A stretch of 37,169 nucleotides of DNA from a virus: positions 1 through 37,169 of the IMG/VR virus record IMGVR_UViG_3300021964_000007; one strand, written 5' to 3'. Positions 20,029-30,600 of this stretch are shown here, piece by piece; the stretch's first letter is position 1; every line of letters begins with the position of its first letter. The translations under genes and the position numbers were made by a program. A model generated the notes under the pieces. The model saw only the letters and a program-made list of their open reading frames with translations. It did no database searches and was not told the DNA's origin.

Positions 20029-20668
20029 CATCTCCATACAAGTCGTATTGTGTGTCTATAGGAACAAATTGTTTTTTGTTATCTATAGCTGCTCTCCTTT
20101 TTAATTTTTCTACATACTTATCATAGTCTGGTCTCTCTATATCATACTTCTTCCATTGTGCTTTAGCTGCCTCTGCTATTTGGCCTTCAAACGGGCAAGG
20201 AGTTCCAGCGTGTTCCATAGCACTAAACACTCTATCGTCCTGACAGAGAATTGCGATTGATGCAACTCGCATATTAAAATCGTATAAGAGCTTTGATAGT
20301 TTCATCCTTTCACAATTCTCGTCAGTTACATATGTACCACCAGCTACCCCAAATCCTGTTACTTGCACACCACCACTAACTCCTACTACACATAGGTCTT
20401 GTGAATAAGAACTCATTGAAGGTGCTATTGCAGAGCCTACAGGTATTTTCTGAGTTTCTGTAGAATTGGTAGTCGTGTTAGTAGTTGTATTACTTTGACC
20501 ACCGCTATATGAATTAGTAGTAGTGGAAGTATAACCACCAGAAATGGAAGTATTAGAACCACTTGTATTAGTTTGTGTAGAAGTGCTGTTATCATCTGCA
20601 TGAGCTATCCACCCGTACAACCAGGCACACGTACCCAGTATAATTAAAATTATTGACAGTATTCTCAT
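20021..20668 (-). CDS. secreted Ser/Thr/Asn-rich protein of unknown function
   Basis: A 215-residue protein with a signal peptide (MRILSIILIILGTCAWLYGWIAHA, cleavage after AHA). A Ser/Thr/Asn/Gly-rich linker follows to about residue 70. The folded part then has four Cys (LCVVG, NCERM, ILCQDD, TPCPFEG), enough for two disulfides, and ends in a charged helix. It overlaps the next secreted gene by 8 bp. Function unknown; periplasmic location is inferred from the signal peptide. Confidence 0.7.
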   Translation of the reverse strand: MRILSIILIILGTCAWLYGWIAHADDNSTSTQTNTSGSNTSISGGYTSTTTNSYSGGQSNTTTNTTTNSTETQKIPVGSAIAPSMSSYSQDLCVVGVSGGVQVTGFGVAGGTYVTDENCERMKLSKLLYDFNMRVASIAILCQDDRVFSAMEHAGTPCPFEGQIAEAAKAQWKKYDIERPDYDKYVEKLKRRAAIDNKKQFVPIDTQYDLYGDDD

Positions 20669-21042
20669 TTCTTGCCAAACATACCTGCTGCTGGTTTAAG
20701 TCCATATATAGCTCCGAAGATACCTATGAGTAACCATTGATACCATTGTGGTAATCCGTTAAAATATGCAAAGAATAAATCTAGTTTACCTTTCATATCT
20801 GCATCCCCAAAAAATACTGCATATGCCAGTACCAAGATTGGTAGTGATACAATCACGAGAACAAACTCGTCTTTCCATCCATTATTATTATCTGCTCTTA
20901 CTTGTGCTTGATATTCTATTTCACCTTGTGCCATGCGATACATATGGTTTCTTTCTGCCATAGCTTCAAAGCGTTTTGTTTCTTGTCTTTGTTGAAAAAC
21001 ATTTACTGCTGTAGATATTACACTTCCGAATATTCCAAACAT
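20665..21042 (-). CDS. holin-like membrane protein
   Basis: A 125-residue protein. An amphipathic N-terminus (FGIFGSVISTAVNVF) precedes a charged middle, then two membrane helices, EFVLVIVSLPILVLAYAVFFG and YQWLLIGIFGAIYGLKP. Size and topology fit a GTA/3TM-type phage holin, which makes pores to release the phage. It sits between coiled membrane genes and secreted genes, a plausible lysis module. TAATG overlap with the upstream gene. No endolysin gene is adjacent. Confidence 0.6.
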   Translation of the reverse strand: MFGIFGSVISTAVNVFQQRQETKRFEAMAERNHMYRMAQGEIEYQAQVRADNNNGWKDEFVLVIVSLPILVLAYAVFFGDADMKGKLDLFFAYFNGLPQWYQWLLIGIFGAIYGLKPAAGMFGKK

Positions 21043-21251
21043 TATAAACCTCTCAACATTAATTCTCTAATTACAATAATCATTTGTGTACCTGCAATAA
21101 CGGCTACAGTCCATAAAACTTTTTTAATTGCTGCTACATCATTCTCTATATGTTTTAAATGATTTTTCTCTATGGTTTCTATCGACTTCTGTATAAGACG
21201 CATATCACCTTTGATACGCTCCATCTCTACAGTAAGCTCGTTATTGGACAT
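21042..21251 (-). CDS. coiled-coil membrane protein, XhlA-like architecture
   Basis: About 69 residues: MSNNELTVEMERIKGDM, a coiled coil (IQKSIETIEKNHLKHIENDVAAIKK) and a C-terminal membrane helix (VLWTVAVIAGTQMIIVI). This is the layout of XhlA-type lysis-associated proteins. I prefer 21251 (or 21254) as start because an earlier ATG (21293) gives an odd extension and overlap of 53 bp. It is coupled to the holin-like gene by TAATG. Confidence 0.62.
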   Translation of the reverse strand: MSNNELTVEMERIKGDMRLIQKSIETIEKNHLKHIENDVAAIKKVLWTVAVIAGTQMIIVIRELMLRGL

Positions 21252-21423
21252 CATATTTGGCATCACATTCCTCACAAACATCTTCACAATCACAATCAGG
21301 ATATTCTACTTCTTCACCTTCTATGTCTTCTTCTGGCTCAGTTATGCGTAATGCATCTTCTATTTCTAACAAACGAGTTTCTATGTCTTCTAATCTTTCT
21401 AATATATTATCGATAACACTCAT
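21241..21423 (-). CDS. small acidic protein with CxC-x3-CxxC cluster
   Basis: A 60-residue protein with a charged coiled front (NILERLEDIETRLLEIED) and an acidic tail with four Cys, PDCDCEDVCEEC. The Cys pattern could bind a metal. Coupled to its upstream neighbour by TAATG and overlapping the next by about 11-14 bases. Function unknown; no membrane segment. Confidence 0.65.
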   Translation of the reverse strand: MSVIDNILERLEDIETRLLEIEDALRITEPEEDIEGEEVEYPDCDCEDVCEECDAKYDVQ

Positions 21424-21962
21424 TAGTTTGTTCTCCTGTATATATAAAATTCATATTCTCCACTAGTATATAGTGTACCTGTATCTGTAAAACCAAGCGA
21501 GTTTTTACACCATGCTTGTACTAAAGTGTTGGATTTAGGTGGCTCACACAGGGTTATAGGGATATTCCAACTATCTCTAAACCAGTTCATAAGGTTAATA
21601 GTAGCTGTTGTATGTGCTGTGCCAGAGTTATCCCCTGTTACACATCCTATAGACACTGCGTCTACATCTAATGTATATCCTGTTCCTTTAAAATTTTCAC
21701 CAGCTCTGTGTATACTGTAATGCCATACCATAGGTATAGTTGAATCATATACAACTGTTAAATTGTTACACTCATCGGCAGCTTTAAGTCCAGGAAAATA
21801 ACTAACTGTTTTAAATAAATCATAAGCTGTTTGTGCTTCGTCTGTTGTAATATGGTGTGGGTCTGCATCATTCATACAAGTATGATTTTCTGGACAAGTT
21901 TCCATGTCACAATTAATAACTCTTTGTATTATTCCATTTTCAGTTACTGCACATTTTCTCAT
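21423..21962 (-). CDS. hypothetical tail-region protein
   Basis: A 179-residue protein starting MRKCAVTENG, chosen because its ATG forms TAATG with the upstream stop. It is Cys-containing (eight or more) with a beta-rich look, and includes ADPHHITTDEAQ and SIHRAGENFKG. It lies beside the tail fibre and glycine-rich proteins, so a tail or receptor-binding role is plausible, but no domain is recognised. Confidence 0.7.
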   Translation of the reverse strand: MRKCAVTENGIIQRVINCDMETCPENHTCMNDADPHHITTDEAQTAYDLFKTVSYFPGLKAADECNNLTVVYDSTIPMVWHYSIHRAGENFKGTGYTLDVDAVSIGCVTGDNSGTAHTTATINLMNWFRDSWNIPITLCEPPKSNTLVQAWCKNSLGFTDTGTLYTSGEYEFYIYRRTN

Positions 21963-22663
21963 TAATTCCACTCCACATAAACAAATCCACCTTCACCAGG
22001 TGTACCATCAGGTGAGCCATTACCACCAGAACCACCAGCTCCACCTGAACCTATGGTTACTGTATAACTTGCGCCATCTCCTTCAAAGGCAGAGAAAGTT
22101 TTTTTGGCAAAGCCACCGCCGCCGCCACCTGCGCCACCAGCTGGTGCTGAACCAGTACCTGCTCCACCTGCTCCCCCACCACCTCGTGATGAGTTATAAC
22201 CAGTTTCACCTGTACCACCTGGGTCGCCACCTGCTCCAGGAGCATAAGTAGGTATTCCAGCTAAACCATCGCCACCAGCAGAACCAGTAGTGTTTGTATC
22301 TCCACCACTTGCAGTTCCACCTGCACCACCAGGAGCAGCACCCCCAGTTGCACCTGTACCAGCACCACCACCATTACCTTGTATAGTTGTAATGCCAGAT
22401 TTAGCTACACTTGATGCCGTTCCTGCAAAGCCATCATTACCATCAGCTGGAAATTTAATATCACCATACCTACCTTCTCCACCACCCCCACCTGCTCCGT
22501 ATACACGGAAGATAAGGTTGTTGTAGTAGACACCAGTTTGTAGTGTGAATGTTCCGTTAGCTGTAAATGATTGGTTTCCAGGTGTTACATTTGGTATACC
22601 TGCAGCTGCTCGTTGGCCAAAGCCACTTGCACTTGCTGAGCCTATTGAACCTATTATTGGCAT
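21962..22663 (-). CDS. glycine-rich tail-associated protein
   Basis: A 233-residue protein dominated by Gly clusters (GAGGGGG, GAGGDPGG, GGAGGGGG). The N-terminus, after an Ala/Gly-rich start, has a beta segment (GNQSFTANGTFTLQTG), the C-terminus ends GEGGFVYVEWN. Gly-rich folded domains of this sort occur at the tips of phage tail fibres and bind receptors. It follows the tail fibre gene with TAATG coupling, supporting a tip or adhesin role. Confidence 0.75.
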   Translation of the reverse strand: MPIIGSIGSASASGFGQRAAAGIPNVTPGNQSFTANGTFTLQTGVYYNNLIFRVYGAGGGGGEGRYGDIKFPADGNDGFAGTASSVAKSGITTIQGNGGGAGTGATGGAAPGGAGGTASGGDTNTTGSAGGDGLAGIPTYAPGAGGDPGGTGETGYNSSRGGGGAGGAGTGSAPAGGAGGGGGGFAKKTFSAFEGDGASYTVTIGSGGAGGSGGNGSPDGTPGEGGFVYVEWN

Positions 22664-24633
22664 TATGCGTATTGTGTTTGAGCTGCCAAGGCAGTAAACG
22701 TAGCACTCCCTGTTTTAATTATTGAATATGTATAAGCATCTATACTGTTAGTATTGCCACCACTAGGTGCTGAACCACCTTGCCATTCTGGTGTAACACC
22801 ACTACCATCTATTTGAAAAGTATTGTTATAGTATGCTGTACCACCATTGGTGACTAAAAATACGACAGTAATAACATCTCCTGTATCCATAATACTATCA
22901 AGACTTGTACTACCATCTCCTCTTACATTTACTGTAAAGTTGCCAGATGCGTTTGTTGTGTAATATAAAATTGATTGTGTTTTTACATCATAATTTATTG
23001 TGCCAGTTGCTGCAGTAGCTGATACTGTCGCAGTTTCTTGCACGTGTTTTGTAATTGTGGCTGAATCTATTGTCTTGTTTGTTAGAGTATCAGTTGTTGC
23101 TCTACCGACTAATGTGTCTGTAGCTGTTGGTAAAGTTACTGTACCTGTGTTTGAAATAGAAGATATAACAGGTGTTGTAAGTGTCTTGTTTGTAAGTGTT
23201 TGTGTGCCATCATTTAATGTTACATTTGAACTAAGTCTTGCATCAGCTAGTGTACCTGTTGTAATATCACTTGCACTTGTTGCAGTGGGTGCTACGGCTG
23301 CCCATGAAGAGCCGCCATACACTTTCATTTCATTCGATGAACTATTAAAATATAATGCACCTGTAACCAGAGCATCGCCATCATTATCTAGTGTTGGGTC
23401 AGAAGTTTTACTTCCTAAATATCTATCATCAAAGTTATCATAACTTGCTGCTGCATTTGTTTCACTAGTCGCTGCATTAGTAGCAGAAGTAGCGGCATTA
23501 GTAGCAGAAGTCGCTGCATTGGTTTCAGAAGTCCCAGCATTTGTCGCACTTGTAGCTGCAGCTGTCGCACTATTAGAGGCATTAGTTGCACTAGTTGCTG
23601 CTGCTGTCGCTGAGTTGGCAGCATTTGTTTCTGATGTTGCTGCTGCTGTAGCTGAATTACTTGCATTAGTTGCTGATGTTCCAGCATTAGTTTCACTTGT
23701 AGCAGCATTAGTTGCTGATGTTGATGCTTCTGATGCCTTAGTTGTAGCTGTCGTTGCACTACTTGCAGCAGAAGTCGCACTTGATGCTGCTGCAGTTGCA
23801 CTAGATGCTGCATTTGTTGCGCTTGTACCTGCGTTTGTTTCTGATGTAGCTGCGTTGGTTTCTGAAGTTGAGGCATTTGAAGCAGATGTTGCAGCGTTTG
23901 TAGCTGAGGTTGCTGCTGCTGAGGCAGAACTAGCTGCGTTTGTAGCACTTGTTGCTGCACTTACAGCATCTATTAATAATTCAAAATGGTCTGTATCTGT
24001 TAAAGAATCTCCTACAACTGCATCTGCTACACAAATATATACATTATTAAGTTGTCCTGCTGTTGTAGATTTAATTATATCTCTTTGCACATAGGCCTCT
24101 GTTATAACAGTAGTATCTGTACCTTTATATGTGCCTAATTCTTGTGTTACTGATATCTCACCACTTGTATCAAAGGCAAGAATTTTACTTGCTCTATCAC
24201 TTGCAGATGTGGTAAAGTCGGTAGAGGTCATAGTATTTGTTCTGGAAATTTTTATGCTTCTATCTATTTGTTCTTGAAGTTCTTGTGCTATTGATAGGTT
24301 TTTATCAAATGCACCTTCTACAGAATCTGCTGTAAACGGGTCGTTTTCTACTAAGTCAAGTGTTTGTGTTTGAGTTGTAGACCTTCTAATAACTACTGTT
24401 TCAGTAGCTGTAGGTATATTTCCTGCAGTAAATACTACATTACCCCCTGATGCTTCTCCTGCACCAGTTACTGTATAATGTGTCGTAAGTGTTTTAACAG
24501 TTTCTGTACCTGCTGCAGACCTTATAATAACTTCTAAATCTGCATCTGCAGATATTTTAAAAGCATACGCAAAGGTAGTTTGACTGCCATCTCCACTGTA
24601 ACTATTTTTAATAATTGTTGTTGCTACTGCCAT
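22663..24633 (-). CDS. tail fibre protein, T7-type N-terminus
   Basis: A 656-residue fibre. The N-terminus (residues 1-140) matches the T7-tail-fibre anchor pattern (NSYSGDGSQTTFAYAFKI, TTHYTVTG, VVIRRSTTQTQTLDLV, PFTADSVEGAFDKNLSI). Residues 226-400 are heptads of the type SATNAAT/SETNAGT, a trimeric shaft. A GALYFNSSSNEMKVY module and repeats of LTNKT follow, as in many phage fibres. The next gene is the glycine-rich protein. Confidence 0.88.
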   Translation of the reverse strand: MAVATTIIKNSYSGDGSQTTFAYAFKISADADLEVIIRSAAGTETVKTLTTHYTVTGAGEASGGNVVFTAGNIPTATETVVIRRSTTQTQTLDLVENDPFTADSVEGAFDKNLSIAQELQEQIDRSIKISRTNTMTSTDFTTSASDRASKILAFDTSGEISVTQELGTYKGTDTTVITEAYVQRDIIKSTTAGQLNNVYICVADAVVGDSLTDTDHFELLIDAVSAATSATNAASSASAAATSATNAATSASNASTSETNAATSETNAGTSATNAASSATAAASSATSAASSATTATTKASEASTSATNAATSETNAGTSATNASNSATAAATSETNAANSATAAATSATNASNSATAAATSATNAGTSETNAATSATNAATSATNAATSETNAAASYDNFDDRYLGSKTSDPTLDNDGDALVTGALYFNSSSNEMKVYGGSSWAAVAPTATSASDITTGTLADARLSSNVTLNDGTQTLTNKTLTTPVISSISNTGTVTLPTATDTLVGRATTDTLTNKTIDSATITKHVQETATVSATAATGTINYDVKTQSILYYTTNASGNFTVNVRGDGSTSLDSIMDTGDVITVVFLVTNGGTAYYNNTFQIDGSGVTPEWQGGSAPSGGNTNSIDAYTYSIIKTGSATFTALAAQTQYA

Positions 24634-24659
24634 TGTTATTCTCCATTATTATATCACAT

Positions 24660-27600
24660 TTATCTTAAACTTTCTGGTATAAACTCATATTCCTCTTCTT
24701 TAGGTTTTGTAGTTTCTTTATTAGTATTTAGTTCTTTTTCTGCCTTTTCACGTTCTTTTTCTTTACTATAGTCCATATTATATCCTTTATTAGATTCTAT
24801 TATTCTTTCTAAAAAATACCTTCTTTTAGCTTTACTTTGGGCATTATAATATTTGTCTAAGAAATATGTGTAATTACCATTGTTATATAAACTATTTTTA
24901 ATCATAATTCTAAAGTTTGTATTGTTTTTGTTTTGTAGTAAATATACATCTAATTCGTTAGCTTCCTCTTCTGTTAAATCATTTCCAGAATATAACTTAT
25001 CTAACAATATTCTTTCATTTGCTCTATCTAAAGCTTTTGAATTATCATAATTTTTAATATCAGTTGATGCTTCTCTTTCTCCCATAACATTTCCTACTCT
25101 TAGAAATCTATTGATACCAGTCACTCTTCCAAAAATACTTTCTGTATATTTAGACACAGCACCTTCTGGTTTATCTTTTGTTTCGCCTATATCAGCTTTA
25201 AATGTTAACATTGTTGATGAAACATATTTGTTCCAAAAACTAGCAAGAGCTTGTTTGTAATATTCTTTATGAACTCTTCCTAAATCTAAAGGACCAACTA
25301 TAGATGCAAAAGGTCTATACTCACTTATATTTGGTTGAAACGCATTTTCTGATTTCATTCCTTTTATAACATCAGGGTCAATCATGCCTATACCATTAAA
25401 AGGATTTTCTATTTGGTCTTGCAGAACTATACTAATTAAATCACCAACCATTTCATATGCACCAGATTCTGATGGTACATTTCTTGTTACAACGTTTTTA
25501 AAATCTGTTCCACTTTCTGATGTAAGCCAATCTGAGTCACCTCTTGTAATAGGGGTATCTCTTTTTACACCCACAGCATCTTGTAAAGGAGCTAAAATAC
25601 TGTATCTTGCTTCTTTAATAACTGGAGAAATTAGATTTCTTAAAATTTCTGATTGAACAGAAACTGATGGTGATTTTCTAAAAGTAAAATATATAGGTCT
25701 ATATGCATTAAATCCTAACGCTGCTGTTTCAGTTGTATTTACTTGCTCTTTTCCAATAGGTACAATCCAATAAAATATATCATCGTATTTTTTAACAGCT
25801 TTCATCATTTTTTCTACTTCTTCGCCCATAAAACCAAATAGTCCAAGCGCTCTTAGTAATTCAAATGTTGCTGCATATTTCCAAGTTGCTTGCCAAAAAT
25901 TTCTTTTGTACCATTTTTGTCTAGGGTCTTCTTGCCTAGACCTTTTTTCACTTTTACCTACTGCATAAAAACCAGCTACTGTAGCTCTATAAAAAAGAAA
26001 CGGTATTTCTAATAGAGGATTTCCTCCCTGTGTAAAATCAACAATTTGTCGTCTTACTAGTTGTGCTATTTGTCTTTGTGATTGATTTAACTTGCCTGCT
26101 TGTTTTTGATTTATTTTATAACGAGCCACCGCATTTCTAGTTACAAACTCTGTTGCTTTACCAATTTGACTTAAAACATTCCATGCTGCAGTAAACTGTT
26201 GTGCAGAACGAGTAACAGGGTCTTTGATAAAATCTACATAATCTTTAGGGTCTTTTGTTAAATCTTCTATATCTTTAACAACTTCTTTAGGTAATGCATC
26301 TGTATAAGTTTGTGCAAAATTACTTCTATCTTTTCTAGCAAGAACAACAGCAGATTGATACATCCATTTACTTATTGCATCTAAATTTTCTTGTTTAGCA
26401 TAAAGATATCTAGATTGTTTTATTGATTCTACCATTGCAGTAACAAGACTATATCCAAAAGATACATCTCGTCCAAAAACAGTCATTAATCTTTTTTGGT
26501 CAGGTGGCAACCCATCTTTCCATTTTTTTATTGATAAATTTACTAATTTAACATCTGTATTTTGTAACACAGTTCCTACGTCCATCATTATGTTTGTCCA
26601 CCAAAACGCAGGGTTTGCACCTGTATAACCTTGTTTTACTAAACTAACACTGCTTAACACAAATTTGGAAATTAATTTAAGTTCAATAGGGTCTAATGAC
26701 ATAAATTCATTTACCCAACGATATTCAGGTCTAGAATATCCTGCTCTATCTATTTCATTTGTTTCTACTGTTATTGTTCTTCTACCAATACGTATTTTAC
26801 GTGATACTCTAGGTAGCATTGGCGCTCCTTCTAATACATAACCTTTTTTTTCCATTTCTTTTCTATTTTTTATTTCTGCTCTTGGATTAAAGTCTTCATA
26901 GCTAATTCTAATTTCTGGCCTTACAATTCCAAATTGTTTCTTTGAATAAAAACCTATAGGCACTCTTTTTCTTTTAGGAGCTTTTTTATATTTTTCGTAA
27001 AACTCAGCTAGTTCTTCATTTTTTTCTGCAACTAATTCAACATATTCTTCCTTAGTTAATTCCTCTCTTGTTATTACATCAACTATTTTGCGAACATCTC
27101 CACTGCCTTTACCAGAATAAATTGCATACCTACTCATTCCAGATACTACAAATCTTTTAGTTTGCTCTACTACTTTTCCTTTATATTCTACTGGCACTGC
27201 TGATGGTCGAGCTAATTTTTCTTTAAATAATTTTTTAGAAAATTTTCGTACAAACTCTATGTGTTCACGTGTGTTTTTAGGATTGTGTTCATTATATTCT
27301 TTTAATTCTTCTTTTGTAAGACCACTAGTATCAAAAGGTATAGTCATGCTATGCCATGAATCATAATATTGAAACACATCTGCATATTGTATAAAAAATC
27401 CTGCTGTGTTATCTAATGCTTTCCACATATCTATATCTTCTTTGTAATTTATAGAAGATGTAGGAATACGTTCTGACATATATTCTCCATCAATAGGTTT
27501 TCCTATCATTGAAAGAAGTGCTTGATTACGTTTTTCTCTTGCACCAATAACAGATAATTTTTGTACTGTTGCAAAAACAGGGTCTAAAGGTGTATTAAAA

Positions 27601-30600
27601 AAACCTTCGTGAAAAGCTGTGTCAAGTTTACTACCACCAAAACTTCCAGTATAATCATGACCAGCTATTGCATCATATATTTTATCTACTGGTTTTAATG
27701 TAGCATAAAATTTTATAGGTGCTTTTTCTATAAACATATCATATTGTTCTCTAGTTATAGATTCAGTTGCACCATGACTAAAAGCATTTCTCATAAATTC
27801 ACGATTTTGTGTATAAAAAACTTCCGCAATCTTATTTAATTCTGGATAGTTTTCATCAAAATGTGTTTTCAAATCTTCTATAGTTCTAAATTGATTTATA
27901 TATTTTTCTAAACCTTTTAAAACATTTAATTTTTCTTTAGCTTGTTGTAATTCATATTCTGCATCTTCTTTATTTTCGAGAGCTTCTACTTGTTCTTGAG
28001 CTTTTTCTAAGTTTACAAAATATTCATCTTCTGATATTAACTTATAAGGAGATTCAATATCTTTTTCTCCAGTTTTTTTAAGAGAGTGTAATCTGTTAGC
28101 TATTATAAGGACAGAAAAATAATCATAGGGTTTACCTTTTTCTGCAAGATATTCTTTTGCAGGATTAACTACATTGTTTAACGTGTCCATTTGATATGCT
28201 TCGGCAGTTGACCCAAACATTTTGTAATCATCTATTTTAGCCTGTACTCTTTCTGCTTCACTAAGTCCTACATAACGACCAGTAGGTTTTCCTGTTGGTG
28301 AAAGTTCAGTATTTTTCCAACTTGCTATACCATTTGTTAAAGATGGTCTATAACTATCTGTTCTTGCATTTATGTAAGCTTCTTTTGATACAAAAATTTG
28401 TTTTGCTAAATCTATAAAATTGTTGCTTAATGGGTCTAATATTAATGATTTTGTTCTTTTGCTAAGTCTTGATATAGCATTGTCAGATTCTTTTTTAATA
28501 TCGTCAGCCATAAATTTAATAGCAGCATCTGCTCTAGCATTAGTTCCTGCATTTAATTGATTTAATATTTCTGTATAAATCTTTTTAAAAGCTGGTCGTT
28601 CGTCCATAAAATTATGGAATAATTCTAGAGCATTAGGCGCTCTATCTTTAACAAGTTCTGGATGTGCTAAAAGTGCGCTCATAAAGTCAGCATACATTTC
28701 TGCACTATTACGTCTATATGATAACTCTTCAGCGTCAAACGCATTTAAATATTTTTCATAATTAGTTAGATTTGCTGTTGTCTCTGCTCCTGGTGCTGCT
28801 GCAATCTTTTTTTTGACTTTCTCTATTTCTTTTGCAATTTCTTTTTCATTCATTTTAATTATTTTCATAAAAGATTCTTTAGTTACTTTTACATATCCCA
28901 TTTTCGAACGAGTAATGTTTGTAAACATAGTAACAGGTCTTATAATTAAACTTATATCTGCAATTTCATTTGTAATTTGTTCTAATGTAACCATTCCTCT
29001 GCGATTCATTTCTCTTTGCACAGCTTCTGCAAATCTTTTTTTAGCTTGTGCTGCAAAATCAGGTTTTGTTATTTCTACATCATTTATTAAATCAACTATT
29101 ACTTTTAAATCATCATGTATAATGCCTTTCATTGCTTGTTTAATAATTTCTTTTTTTAATGCTTCATCAGCTCTTGCTATTTTGTCATATAATTCAGGTG
29201 GTAAAAAATCTCTTGCATTAGTTTTATTCCAAACAGATAAAATGTCTTTTGGTGTAATTTGAAGACCCATAGCATCAATTTCTTTTTGCCATTCTTTTTC
29301 AGCTATTTTTGCATCTGCTAGTGCTTCTTCATATAATGCATCTAAAATTGTTTTATCTAATACTCCTTTTATTTCTCCAGTTTTTTTGTTAATAGCATTA
29401 TATATAAAACCTTTTGCTTTTGTTAAATTACCAATAATATTTCCTGTACCAAAAAGTTTGTATAAAGCATCAGCATCCATTCTTTCTATTGCTTTAAATC
29501 CTTCTTCCCATTTAGCTGCTCTATTTCTAAATTCTTCTACTGTAAAATCAAACGGCAAATCAATAGCTTTTGCTCCTCCGAAAGTTGTTTCAACTCCATA
29601 AGCTTTGATAAACTCCCCCCAACTTTCGTACCCATAACTACTTGGTGTAAAACCATCTGCATTTCCTTGTTCCATGTGACCTATTTCGTGAAAAGCTGTA
29701 ATAGCTTGACTTATAGTGTAAGCAAAACCAGGCAATTGTTTTCCAATAAATCCACCTATCTTTTCAGTTGACTCTCCAGTGCCAAATTTTAAAGCACTTA
29801 CATGTTTTATAGGACTTATGTTTACAGTGTTATCAGTAGGGTCATAATGACCATAAGACCCAGTTGGTATGTTTTGTATTTTTTTACCAGTAACAGCTAA
29901 AACTATCATAGATGCATCTATATAGTCTAACCCTGTTTTTTGATTATATATAGAATTTACTGTTTTTTCATCAAATACTGATTCAATTAAAACATGAGGT
30001 TCATGTGGTGTTCCACCATTTTTTAAACCTGTATCTTTAATAATTATAGCTTCATCATCTCTTTTATATTCTTTTTTAGCTTTTTCTATTAATTGTGCAT
30101 AACGTGCTACATTTAAAGGTTTTACACTAGCTAGAACCTTACCATCTTTGTCTATAAAAATTAAACGACCAATTTCTTGCACATCTGTACTATACATAAA
30201 CTCTCTTACATCATTTAAATCCATTCCTCTTTTAGGATGAAATACCATAGATGGTTTGTCATACTCCTCATCACCTTTTAAATTTTTAGGATTTGACAAT
30301 ATTTTGTATAATTTTGACGGCAATCCAACATACATATCTGCTGTTTTAAAAATAGCAATTGAACCTGTGTCAACATTTAAATTTAATTCTTGAAACTGAT
30401 TTTTTTTTGAATTAAAAATATTTGATATTACCTGGTTGTGTTGGTCAATAGTTGTTTCAAAGCTTGTACCAAATACTTTTGTTTTATCGTATTCAGTATC
30501 TTGTTTCCAATATTTTAAATTTTTTTCAACATCAGGTACAGGCATAATTCCTGATTCTGCAATATACTCATTAAATTCTGGATAATCTTTTGCTAGCAAT

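Noticed and set aside
23430-23955. Repeats that might look like a CRISPR array
   Set aside because: The units encode heptads of the fibre shaft and are not constant repeats with unique spacers.
23415-24094. Long open frames on both strands over the fibre repeats
   Set aside because: They are Gln/Leu- or Ala/Val-rich readings produced by the repetitive Ser/Ala/Thr/Asn codons of the fibre gene, with no ribosome sites and no matching neighbours.
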